DNA of 64,000 bases, from the NCBI GenBank assembly GCA_014529385.2, contig CM043954.1:9314830-9378829 (forward strand), read 5' to 3'. The notes beneath the pieces are model-generated. The model ran no database searches and was not told where the DNA came from. It was given only the letters and a program-made list of their open reading frames with translations. The DNA comes from Adiantum capillus-veneris (lineage: Eukaryota; Streptophyta; Polypodiopsida; Polypodiales; Pteridaceae). Shown piece by piece: positions 41,644-52,305 of the stretch (positions are counted from its first letter, which is position 1; every line of letters begins with the position of its first letter). The position numbers and the translations under genes are program-made.

Positions 41644-44600
41644 TTATCCTTGAATGCCGATTGAAGATGAGCAAAAGCTCAACTTCTCCTTGTTGACCAC
41701 ATTTGTAAATATGTCTGCAGGATTTTCACTTGTATGCACCTTTCCTAGCTTTAGTTGTCCCTCTTCCAAAAGAGTGCGTATGAAGTGATATCTCACCTCA
41801 ATGTGCTTTGTCCTTGAATGAAACTGAGTTCTTCGCAAGATGGATAGCGCTTTGGCTATCACTGTACAAGACACAATTATCTTGTTTGAATCCAAGCTCT
41901 TCTAAGAATCTGTGAAGCCACAGAATTTCTTTGCTTGCCTCCGTCACTGCTTCATACTCTGCTTCCGTGGTAGAAAGTGAAACCACTTTCTGCAGCTTTG
42001 AAGCCCAGCTTACTGCTGTGCCTCCAACCATGAACACATAGCCAGTAGTGCTCCTTCGAGTATCTTTGTCACCTGCCATATCTGCATCAGCATACCCTTC
42101 TAGAAAAATATCAGTTCCTGCAAAATACAAAGCATTTGTTGTTGTCCCTTTTAGATACCTAAGTATCCACTTCACAGCTTGCCAATGATCTTTACCTGGG
42201 TTGTCCATGAACCTACTCACAACTCCCACTTCATGTGCAATGTCTGGCCCTATCCAGACCATAGCATACATTAGAGAACCTACCGCTGCAACATATGGAA
42301 CATTAGACATATAGGCTATCTCCTCTTGTGTCTTTGGACACATATCCTTCGTTAGTTTAAAATGACCAGCCAAAGGTGTAGAAATTGGTTTTGCATTTTT
42401 CATTGCAAACCTTTCTAGTACCTTCTTGATGTAATCTTCTTGAGATAGCTTTATTGTCTTCTTCGTCCTGTCCCTTGATATTTTCATACCAAGTATCCTC
42501 TTTGCAGCACCTAAATCTTTCATTGAAAAATATTTGGACAGCTCCTCTTTTAGGTCTTTTATGTCCTGCATGTTAGCACTTGCAATCAACATGTCATCAA
42601 CATACAACATTAGGATGATGAATTTCCCATCTCCCAAATTCTTTGTGTAGACGCAGTGATCCGAGTTGCATCTTGTGAATCCATGATCCAACATCCATCG
42701 ATAAAACTTCAAGTACCATTGTCTTGATGCTTGCTTTAAACCATACAAGCTCTTCTTTAATCTGCAAACCATTTTCTCCTTACCTTTTACTTCATACCCC
42801 TTTGGTTGAAGCATGTAGATTTCCTCCTCTAAGTCACCGTGAGGGAATGCCGTATTTACATCCATTTGCTCGAGATTTAAATCATGAGCAGCCACAAGGC
42901 TTAAGACAAGCCTAATTGAGTTCATTTTTACAACAGGAGAAAATATTTCATTGAAGTCAATACCTTTCTTTTGAGAAAACCCTTTTACCACAAGCCTAGA
43001 CTTGTACCTTTTCTTCCCACCTTCTTCTTCCTTCAGCTTGTACACCCATTTGTTTTGAAGTGCCCGCTTACCTTTAGGCAACTCAACCAACTCCCATGTT
43101 TGGTTGCGATGTAGTGAGTCCATCTCCACTTGCATGCTCTTCGTCCATTCTTCTTTGGATTCATGTTGCATAGCTTCTTCGTATGATTCCGGCTCTCCAG
43201 AATCTGAGATCAAGAGATGGTTGAAGGAAGGAACAAACCTTTCTGGAGGTCTACTTGCTCTTGTAGATCTTCGGGGAATAGGTTGAGGCTCCTCATTTGG
43301 TTGAAGTTGTTGCACATTGTCACCGTTTTCAATCCTTGAGTCTTCACCGTCCTCAAGCTCCATGTACTCATCACCTGTTTCTTTTGTTTGTTTTCTTTCC
43401 AAGTAATCTTTGTACATATTTTGTTCGTTAAAAATTACATCCCTACTCCTTAAGATTTTACCATCTTCAGGATTCCATAGGCGATACCCAAAGTCTCCTT
43501 CTCCATAGCCAATGAAGAAACACTTTTTGGACTTTGCATCTAGCTTTTATCTTAGGCTTCTATCTATGTGCATGAAAGCCTCACAACCAAACACTTTGAG
43601 AAATGCATAATTCATCGGTTTACCTGTCCATGCCTCTTTTGGAACTCCCCCATCCAATGCCGTTGAGGGTGACCGATTGATTAAGTACACAGACGTACTT
43701 ACAGCTTCCGCCCAAAGCTCAAGTGGTAGGCCTGCATGTAGCCGCATGCTTCGTGCTCGTTCCATGATTGTCCTGTTCATCCTTTCCGAAATCCCATTTT
43801 GTTGAGGTGTCCTTGGGGTTGTCCTTTGCCTCCGAATGCCATTGCTAGCACAAAAGCTTTCAAAAGCATGGCTGCAATATTCGCCTCCATTGTCGGATCT
43901 GAGGCATTTAACCTTGGTACTTGTTTCATTCTCCACAAAGGCTTTCCACCTTTGAAATATGGAAAATACATCGGATTTATTCTTCATGACATAAACCCAT
44001 GTTTTTCTAGTCGCATCGTCTATGAATGTTACATAGTACAATGAGCCACCAAGTGATGGTGTACTTGCAGGACCCCAAACATCAGAATGAACCAACTCAA
44101 GTTTTTTATTTTTTCTTTCATTTCCTGATTTTTGAAATTTGACCCTCTTTTGTTTACCATAAACACAATCTTCACAGAACTCTAAGTCCACTTCTTTCAA
44201 ACCTGGTAGAAGCTTCTTTGTTTGAAGGATTTGCATTCCTTTGGCACTCATATGCCCAAGTCGGTAGTGCCACACCGCACTGTCAACTTTTGTAGTTGCT
44301 GCACAAGATGAAGGTTGCGTGCTAACAGTACACAAGTAAAATGTACCGACTTTTTCTCCCTTGGCAACCACCAAAGATCCCTTTGAGATCTTCCACTGTT
44401 TGTTTCCGAATGCAATGTTGTGACCTTCATCGTCCAATTGTCTTGTAGAGATCAAATTTTTACGAAGAGAAGGAACATGCCTAACATCTTTAAGCTTCCA
44501 TTCATTTCCGTTAGCAGTTTTGACAGAAACTGTACCTTTGACGACAATCTCACAAGCTTCATCATCTCCCAAGTGTACATACCCAAAATTACCTTTGGTG

Positions 44601-45532
44601 TAGTCTTGGAAATGTTGCTTGTGTGGTGTCGCATGGAATGAAGCCCCGGAATCTACTATCCAGGAATTAGACACATTGTCTAATGAGAGAATTAGAGCAT
44701 CTTGCTCTACTTTACCTGCCACATTGGCGTCCAATGTTGGCTTGTTGTCTTGAGACTCTGTCTCCTTCTTCTTCTTGGACCAGCAATCCTTATTGACGTG
44801 GCCCTTCTTGCCGCAGTTCCAACATTCAAGAACTGACTTTGTGCGTGACTTGCTCCGCCTTGAGCGATCACGACCCTTTTGGTTTTTGAACCTCTCCTTA
44901 GGCCTTCCTCTTGTTTCCACTGATAGTGTAGCACTTGATGATTCTCCTGTGCTTCTCCTTCTCATTTCCTCGCTTAGGAGAAAACCCACAACATCATCAA
45001 ACTTAAGAGTATTTGTGCCAAAGATAGAATTACTTACAGCCATCACAAGGCTGTCCCAACTATCCGGTAGAGATAATAGTATAAGGAGAGCTCGCACTTC
45101 GTCATCGAAATTGATTTTCACTGATCGAAGTTGACTTATGTTTGTGTTAAAGTCATTTAGGTGTTCTGCAACTGAACCATTCTCTGCCATCTTTAGATTG
45201 AACAAGCGCTTCATAAGAAATACCTTATTGAATGCCGATGGTTTCTCGTAGAAGTCGTCAAGTGACTTCATCAAGTCCTCCGTGGTCTTCATCTCCGAAA
45301 CATTGAAGGCCACCGTTGAAGCCAAGCTTAACCGGATTGTTCCCAGTGCCTTTCGATCAAGGACAATCCATGCTTCATCTGCCATTGTTGCGGGCTTCTT
45401 CTCAAGACCGCCTAGTGGCAAATAGAGGTCCTTCTGGTAGAGATAGTCTTCAATCTGCATCTTCCAATGTTGGTAGTTTTTGCCGTTGAACTTCTCAATA
45501 TTGAGCTTCCCTTCCTCCGCCATAACTCCCAC
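41644..45532 (-). pseudogene. Copia gag-pol polyprotein (one nonsense codon, one frameshift)
   Basis: ATG at 45532, 50 bp after the primer site. Domains in order: Gag ('EKFNGKNYQHWKMQIEDYL'), CCHC knuckle ('CWNCGKKGHVNKDC'), aspartic protease ('WIVDSGASFH'), integrase with zinc domain ('HYRLGHMS'...'CEDCVYGK') and DDE core ('HSDVWGP', 'LRSDNGGEY', 'NGISERMNRT'). Reverse transcriptase ('NKWVYKLKEE', 'YVDDMLIA') and RNase H ('EGYADADMAGD', 'TEAEYEAV') follow. The frame is continuous over about 1,245 codons except for TAA at 43547-43549, between integrase and reverse transcriptase. A frameshift near 41810-41890 moves the last 60 residues ('HIEVRYHFIR', 'ENPADIFTN') to another frame. All catalytic residues I can see are intact, so it is a recent copy that may still be mobilised in trans. 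Confidence 0.95.
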
Positions 45533-45582
45533 TCAATTCAAGGAATCCTTTCCTTGAGATAATTTAGCTATGAGCAAACCTT

Positions 45583-45594
45583 GCTCTGATACCA
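45583..45594 (-). other. Primer binding site of copia (initiator tRNA-Met)
   Basis: TGGTATCAGAGC on the minus strand, two bases from the 5' LTR. Typical of plant copia elements. Confidence 0.95.
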
Positions 45595-45596
45595 GT

Positions 45597-46367
45597 TGTT
45601 AGGAAATAATACGTTAGATTTTTGAGTAGATTACTTAATGGAGAGAGATAGATTTCACACACAAGAGATTCTAGAGTAGAGAGAGAGAGAGAGAGTACAC
45701 ACGATATACGTGGTTCACCCAATGTGGGCTACGTCCATGGGAAAGCAGCCTCTCAATGGATTTAGCACTTCAAAAGAAGAAGTAGTTTACAAAGGGATTA
45801 AACCCTTGATAGAGCTCCCGCCTTGCTTCACTCTCACCACCTCACACTCACCTTGTTGCATCAACTTCACACTATGAAATGTGTGTAGAAATGGCCTCCT
45901 TTTATAGGCCAAAAGGGCTGCCCTCTCTTATGAGAGACAGCCATGTGTAGCCGCCCTTGTGCGAATAAGTCCAAATTGGACCCTCCAATCCGCCCATGTG
46001 TGGCCGCCCTTGAGAAGACAAGTCCGCTTTTGAATTCGGCCACCGGCCACCGGCCATTGACTTCTGACCACCGGCCATTGGCCATTGACTACCGGCGACC
46101 GGCCAACCGACCGGTTGTTTTCCGACCACTTTCCGGCCTCCATCCGGCCATAATATTCCGGCGAAAAGGAATATTTTGGAAAAAAAAAGTCTCGGGGGCC
46201 TCCGCCCCCGAGGCCTCTAAAGTTGCCCCTGATTCTTGTCCGAAATTTTGGTTTCCGGTGAGTGATTTTCCTTCACGCACGATGGCTTCTCCTCATAATG
46301 GGGGCCTTACAAATGTGCGCTTTTACCACAGAAAATTACAAGGGTAAATCAGGCTCCATACTTAACA
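45597..46367 (-). repeat. 5' LTR of copia (771 bp)
   Basis: Highly similar to 40778-41583. It has fewer 'ccaccggccattgac' units (46028-46148) and a longer GA run. The minus-strand TATA box is at 45897-45906. Confidence 0.93.
45897..45906 (-). promoter_or_regulatory. TATA box of copia 5' LTR
   Basis: TATAAAAGGA on the minus strand. As the promoter copy in the 5' LTR, it would drive full-length element RNA leftward. Confidence 0.68.
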
Positions 46368-46740
46368 AGTAATACTAGTGTCGATTTAAACACTATGGGG
46401 ATGGAGAGTTCTTGACCAATCGGGACCACCCTTCTCATAGGCATTGGCAACCTGAGCCAAGCCCCCACTTTCCACCACCACACTCACACTTCCTTGTGTG
46501 TCCTAATTACTACCACAAAAGTTGTTTAACATAAAAGTTCCTTGATTAGATTTCGATTCACAATGTTCGTTAAGACAGCCCTTCAATAGGTATTGCAAAG
46601 CGGCACCAAGACAGTAACTCTAGTAAAAATTCTACTCAAACTTGTTCATTAAAATGCCAATGTTCTGGAGGTACAACATCCCCCCTCCAGCGAGAGTTTA
46701 CTCCTTCCGTTATCGCCTAGCTGCCTATACAACTAGGTAT

Positions 46741-46857
46741 GTCCACCGCATAGAAAGCACGACATGGACATTCCCACCGCATAGAAAGCAAGATGTGGGT
46801 TCCCACCGCTTAACCAGCAGACGTGGGTATCCACCGCTTAATCAGCAGACGTGGATT
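46741..46857. repeat. Minisatellite, four ~30-bp units
   Basis: Units start 'tcccaccgc' and end 'gacgtggg' or 'gatgtggg'. The first two share 'atagaaagca' and the last two share 'ttaa.cagcag', indicating a two-step expansion. Confidence 0.85.
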
Positions 46858-47450
46858 CAAGAGCCCTTAACTAGGAACTCTGCCCCTTGTGATCAAGAGG
46901 GGGTTCAAGACTAGTTCAATATTGGAAATAGAATGAACATGCCGAGCTAAATTTTCCCTAGTAGACATTCTTTCCTATTGCAGACAGTATATCCATCAAT
47001 CAAATGCCGAGGTTTCTGTCCGATTTCTTCAACATGTTTGGGGATATGTTCTTTCCTAGCTAAACATGTGCAATGTTTAATTAAACAATTTGAATAAAAT
47101 TGTGAGCTACCTCTTCCATTTCTTCGTCAATGGCCCGTGAGATGGCCGGTGCTTGTTCGTCCATGGGAGCTTTTCCTTTTCCAATCACATTGCTCATTAA
47201 GTTTTTGGATTTTTTAACAAAAATTATTTTAATTCACATTTCGAAGCTTTAAAACATTCTAACTATCATGGCACTGTTAGAATTCGGAAAACTGCTAAAA
47301 ATAGTAACTTTTTTCATTATGTTCATTTCATGGTACAAGGGTGCTCTTTTTTGTCGGGGTTAGAGACCTTACACCCCCTTCAAATTTTAGCGTTTTCCTC
47401 CTCTCAATAAAAATTAAAGATTATTGTATAAAAATTTCAAATTTAAAAAA

Positions 47451-47453
<3 letters not shown>

Positions 47454-47511
<58 letters not shown>
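47454..47511. repeat. (GA)n microsatellite
   Basis: About 28 GA repeats followed by a G run. Confidence 0.97.
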
Positions 47512-47514
<3 letters not shown>

Positions 47515-47677
47515 GAGTAGGAGGGGGGAGATATAAGATTACACTTGGTTACAACTAAAATAATGACTATCAATTGATTAACATAATTGAGCATATTCCC
47601 AAATCTAAAGAGAGAAAGAGGGGGAAGAGAGAGATGAATGGATTACACGACCAAAAAACTTCATAACTGCAAAATGT

Positions 47678-50600
47678 TTATGAATCATCTTCCAAAATAT
47701 CTCTACATGAGGCATCATTCAATTCTAAGCCCATGGCTCCTAAATCAATAAAGAGAGAAACAAAATTGTCGTTTGTGGATGCATTGCCTTCATCATCTTT
47801 GAGTTCGTCATCCTCCATCTCATCATCTTCATCATCATGACAATCATCCTCACTAAGACTTGTTGCCACCGGACTTGATTCATAGACCTCCCTCTCCTCT
47901 GTTTCCACCTCATCCAAAGTTGGAGGTGGAAGAGGATCAAAGATATTCTCCACTTCATTAGTGGAAAAAATGGTTCTCCCCAAGGTGTTACGGGAATTAC
48001 GAACCAAAGTTTTGGTTGGTGAATTTGGATATGGATGACCAGTAAAATAGAAGCTCAAAGTGAGTAACATTGGTATAACTAATGCTACAAGCAAATAAGA
48101 ATAAAAAAGGTACATGTCACTCACCTGCTCACAATTACGCGGTAAAACTAAATTGTCATACCTCCCTGTGTGATGCACACTAGAGTCCACCATGTAGAGG
48201 CCATTCTCACATCGTCTAAACACATTTGCAAACCACTTGCACTCAAAGATGAAGGTATGGAAGGTTCTAAAATTAACCTTTAGTATCCTTTCAATAGTTT
48301 TGCAGTACATGGCTTTATTACCGTCTGTGTTAAAGTTTCCCATGGTGGTTCTATGCTCGTCAATGTGGCGCGTACAAAAGTGACGACCCTTTGACCACAT
48401 AGAGTTAAAGGAAAGGCACTACAAAATAGAAAAATATTATCAAATACATATTAAAGATAATTTCAAGAAAAAAATTTACAATATGGTTTAGGTATATGAG
48501 TACTCTACCTTTGGTACGTAGCCTCGTGCATACTCCCATTCGTTGCTGGTGATGTCTTCTCCTCGCGCTTTTGCCTCGGTCATTCTCTCATGAATCCACT
48601 CTGCACTAATGAGATCTGGGAAACATGCAAGGTGTTTAGGCATAGGGGGTGCCCTTTTTCCTCCATGGGCTTGTTTCCATGCTTCCCCCTCTTGCAAACA
48701 CCTTGACTTTACCATTGTCCACAAGTCCACCCACTTGGTCATAATCTTTGCATTGAGAATACAAAAGTTATTGACCACTCGGGATAGATTCATATCCATG
48801 TAGTTTTCCCTTTCCAGTTGGCAAGTGTGAAGTCATCCTTGCATCTTCCTTATCTGACCGCATGCAAGAAATTGAAGGATCAACTTGTGCCAAATACTCT
48901 GATATGTAAACAAATGCCTCTTTGAACGATCCACCCTTCGGCCATACATGCCTCTGGTTGAGACCGTAGCCACACAAAATATTTGAGAGTCTTTAAAAAC
49001 CTCTCTAAGAAGAACATCCATCATACGTGCACTACTCCACATGTAGCGATCTCCTCCACCACGTGAACCAAGAGGTGAATTTTATTAAGACGGACCGATC
49101 AAGCAAATGCATCTTCAATGGCCAAACAGTTTTTGTTGCAAGTGTTTGAGCAGTAGGGTTAGCATCTATTTCAATTTCCTTGGATCTCATAAATCTGCAA
49201 GAAAACACACAAGGATACACTAAGTGCTAGTTGAAACTATTGTGTACATAAAAAAGATAAAGTTGAGTGGAGTCTTGTGGTGTACCTTACTAGCTCTCCT
49301 CATTTGAAAATAGCATAATTGACTTTCTTGTCTCAACATATACACATACTCACCCCGGTAGAATGAACTACAATGTAAATCAGGGGAAGGGAAAGTGAGT
49401 GATAGTCATACACACAAACTATAGATAGAATAGGGAGTATGAATATTACTTGAAGCATCTTGTGCCAATCATGGGACTTTAACCCATACAATTGAACGTT
49501 TCCACCCTTCTTCGCTTTTATGAAAGCTCCCTTTAGCGACCTCATGTTGGTGTACAAATAGAGGCAATGGTACCCTTCACCTTGTCTAATTCTTCTTTGG
49601 CTAGAATCCATGGTGCTTTAGGAAGCACAATCTTTCCATTTTGTGCACGAAGTGGAGTATCAAAGGCGGGGGGACGTTTTAAAAGCCTCAAATCCTCCCT
49701 CACACCCAAAGAGTCCTTCTTGCCAATAATGTGGTCCCATAGTGTCTGGGCTACATTCTTGAATATGTGCATGGGATCCAAGAGGTGTTGTATTTTAAAG
49801 TCCTTCCAATGTGGAAGCCTTAAAAATATGGAATACCTTGACATACCTTTTGGTGAAGGACACAGAGCCGGATTGTTGTTGTGGTGTTCTTCCCAAATGG
49901 TTGCCCAATCTGGCATCGTGAGCTTTAGAGGGGTGTTCCCATTTGTTGGAGCCTTGTGCTTGTTATGCTTTGGGTTAATAAATGATGGTTTTTTGGATAG
50001 ATTACATTGCACAAGGAATCAGGCCTCTCCGTCACCAACCATGGCCTGCAAGTAGGACATGCATTGTGCCCCGATGTGGAAAACCCTGTATACATATGGT
50101 TAGAGAGATGAGTCAACTAAAGTGAACTTAAGGGAGAGAGGGAAAGAGGGAGAGATAGATAGAGGAAAGGGGGCTACCAAAAATCTCTCCAAGCCCAGGA
50201 TAGTCGTGCATAGTCCACATAAGGATTCCTTGCACAATGGCCTCTCTCCCCCCCTTTGCAAGTGAGACATCGACAATGGGAATGCCTCTCCATAACTGCT
50301 CCCACTCCTCAATGAGGGGCTCGAGGTAGACGTCAATATTTGACACTTTGTACTTCCTTGGCACAAGCAAGGAAAGAAATATATCGCCCTTCTTGGTTGT
50401 CTCCCATTGTGGAATATTTTAGTTGACGATCACCACGGGCCAAGTACTCCATGAAGTAGACTTAGTGCCGAAGGAGTTGACACCATCACTTGCTAACCCA
50501 AGCCTCAAGTGTCGAGGCTCCAACCCAAACTATGGCCATTGAGTTTCGATGTGCCTTCATGCAAGTGAATCGGCAGGGACACACATCATTCCATCATTTG

Positions 50601-51745
50601 AGCGATGGTTTGCATGCCATGCGAGAATCTCCACGATAGACCTGATTTTAAACATGTGTTGGATGCGTAGAATTAATGAAAAATGTTTCAATACCTTGCG
50701 GGGTAGGTGCACCCCGCTCACTCCTATCTTGTATTGTGCCTCCCCACACACGGGACATGAGGTAGCATGTGCATACTCATTGCAGTACATCATGCAATCA
50801 TTGATGCACACATGGATGCGCTCACTCCTATCTTGTATTGTGCCTCCCCACACACGGGACATGAGGTAGCATGTGCATACTCATTGCAGTACAACATGCA
50901 ATCGTTGATGCACACATGGATGCGCTCATACTACATTCCAAGTGTGCAATGACATACAATCTAGCTCGTCGATGATCTAGAGGCATGTGGTGATCTTCTG
51001 GTAACATTTTGCCCATCAAACTACAACAAACATGCGTATTAGTATAATTGCTAGAAGACGGCACCATAAAGCGAGTGGAGAGTATATAAAAGACACATTT
51101 CATACTTACAAATGTGGTGCATCAACACTTACATTACTCCAACTGAATTTTTCTTGCAAGTTGAGGACTTTCAACGATGCTCAAAGCATCGAGTACCGTG
51201 CACCGTCGTAAAGAGGTGTTCGGGCAGTCGTCATCAATCTATCCTCTGTTCTGGGTGGCAGCCTGTTTAGTGCATGGCTGACAATCCTCCTCGCACACGT
51301 CGCGCTCATGAGCTAGTAACTCATCACACATGTCGAACATGTGCTCATCCTCTGTCTCAAAGTGCGATGGAGACGCCATAGGAGCTGCCAAAGTAGAGCC
51401 AACTGGAGGATCACCATGCGGTGCACCCAAATTGCCCAGTCGCTCTTGCCTCTTCCGTTCAGTCTTGCGCGTTGGTGCACCACCACCAAACATAGACCAA
51501 TGGGGCACCTCCTCAAGCGACGGGTGAGTCGCGCTCTCATCTCTCCAAGTGCTTTCTCGAGGATGCCAAAGCCCTTCATTCTCCACGTGCTCCAAGTCAA
51601 TGCGCCTCAAGCGAGGGATTGCCCTTTTGCACTTGGTGCAAGGACAAGGGAGTTTTTCCTTGAGCCAACGATCGCACTCTGGGCCTCCAGGGGGACCACG
51701 ATCATCCTAGTCGAGTCCCGCACACGCAAAATGTTGTTTATTTAG
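47678..51745 (-). pseudogene. CACTA TNP2-type transposase, decayed
   Basis: Reading leftward from 51745. A transposase-associated N-terminal domain comes first ('PCPCTKCKRAIPRL', 'HVENEGLWHPRESTW'). The TNP2 core follows in pieces: 'ATSCPVCGEAQYKIG' with 'LPRKVLKHF' (50862-50557), 'VSNIDVYLEPLIEEWEQLW' and 'MWTMHDYPGLGEIFG' (about 50370-50128), 'DFKIQHLLDPMHIFKNVAQ' (50012-49542). A DUF4218-like piece ('YGLKSHDWHKMLQVI', 49611-49333) and a DUF4216-like piece ('FIFECKWFANVF', 'LPRNCEQVSDMYLF', 48400-47678) end it. TNP2 excises and reinserts the element. The order matches En/Spm transposases. Numerous stops, frame changes and probable introns separate the pieces, and a 104-bp duplication disrupts the zinc region. 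Confidence 0.85.
50715..50922. repeat. 104-bp tandem duplication inside CACTA transposase
   Basis: Two adjacent copies (50715-50818 and 50819-50922) starting 'cgctcactcctatcttgtat', nearly identical. A third begins as 'cgctcata'. It duplicates the Cys-rich region of the transposase. Confidence 0.93.
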
Positions 51746-52008
51746 TCATGTGTCCTAAAAAATAAATAATTAAAAAATCACTAAATTCCATTAAAATTTT
51801 TACATAAACAACATTTTCAAAGGGATTAAATGAGAATGAGTTATAACTTTATTTCTAACTAAAAAAGAACTTAAAAAATGTAATTAATAAACATTTAAAA
51901 GTACTACCAAATAAAGTATCCATAAAAAAATAAAAATCTTCATAAAAAAACTCAAAAGACCAAAAAAGTGAAATAGTGGATAGCTAAGGGTAGAGGGGGT
52001 GGTTTGTA

Positions 52009-52041
52009 CCCCCCCCCCCCCCCCCCCCCCCCCTCCCCCCC
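52009..52041 (+). repeat. Poly(C) tract
   Basis: Twenty-five C, one T, seven C. The complementary strand could form a G-quadruplex. Confidence 0.95.
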
Positions 52042-52084
52042 TCTGCAACCTCGGATTTGCATGTATCCATTTGAAATGAGTGAC

Positions 52085-52130
52085 CACGGTAATAGACGCG
52101 GTAATGGGCGCGTTAATACCCGCGGTAATG
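52085..52130 (-). repeat. Right subterminal repeats of CACTA element
   Basis: Minus-strand 'attaccgcg', 'attaacgcg' and 'attaccgcgtc' units, inverted relative to 40352-40397. Confidence 0.55.
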
Positions 52131-52235
52131 CCTGGCGCCAAATGGTTTCTTTGCTAGGCTTGTTTGAAAATGGTTGCTTTGCTCAGCTTGTTTGGATAGA
52201 ATGTTAGATAGAAATGCTAAGTTTGTTAGATAGAA

Positions 52236-52237
<2 letters not shown>

Positions 52238-52300
<63 letters not shown>
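52238..52300. repeat. (AG)n microsatellite
   Basis: About 31 AG repeats at the junction of CACTA-derived and LINE-derived sequence. It may be the simple-repeat tail of the LINE. Confidence 0.96.

Positions 52301-52305
<5 letters not shown>

Larger units (their letters stand above)
40778..46367 (-). mobile_element. Ty1/copia retrotransposon, nearly complete, minus strand
   Basis: LTRs at 40778-41583 and 45597-46367 begin TGTTAGGAAA and end CTTAACA as read on +. AGTAA target duplications flank both sides (40773-40777, 46368-46372). The tRNA-Met primer site adjoins the right LTR and a purine tract adjoins the left LTR, so the element reads leftward. It holds one gag-pol frame with a single stop and a single frameshift. 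It is inserted inside the CACTA element. Confidence 0.96.
46373..47677. other. Non-coding CACTA interior right of copia
   Basis: No gene. It contains four tandem copies of a ~29-30-bp unit at 46741-46857 ('ccaccgcatagaaagca' / 'ccaccgcttaaccagcag') and a GA microsatellite at 47454-47511. Confidence 0.6.
40211..52237 (-). mobile_element. CACTA (En/Spm) DNA transposon, right terminus not found
   Basis: The satellite ends exactly where CACTATGAAAATCTCC starts. Subterminal 'attaccgcg'-type motifs occur forward at 40352-40397 and inverted at 52085-52130, as expected for opposite ends of one CACTA element. A TNP2-type transposase lies between them on the minus strand. The matching right-hand end (ATAGTG) was not found before the LINE, so the right boundary is approximate. 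Caution: the satellite itself contains the word CACTAATCC, so the left terminus rests partly on the abrupt end of the array. Confidence 0.65.
51746..52237. other. CACTA 5' non-coding end with poly(C) run
   Basis: AT-rich DNA, then a homopolymer (25 C at 52009-52033, one T, then seven C) and subterminal repeats at 52085-52130. No coding sequence. Confidence 0.6.

Noticed and set aside
46642-46914. 90-codon frame (+) in the CACTA interior
   Set aside because: Produced by the 30-bp minisatellite; no homology recognised.
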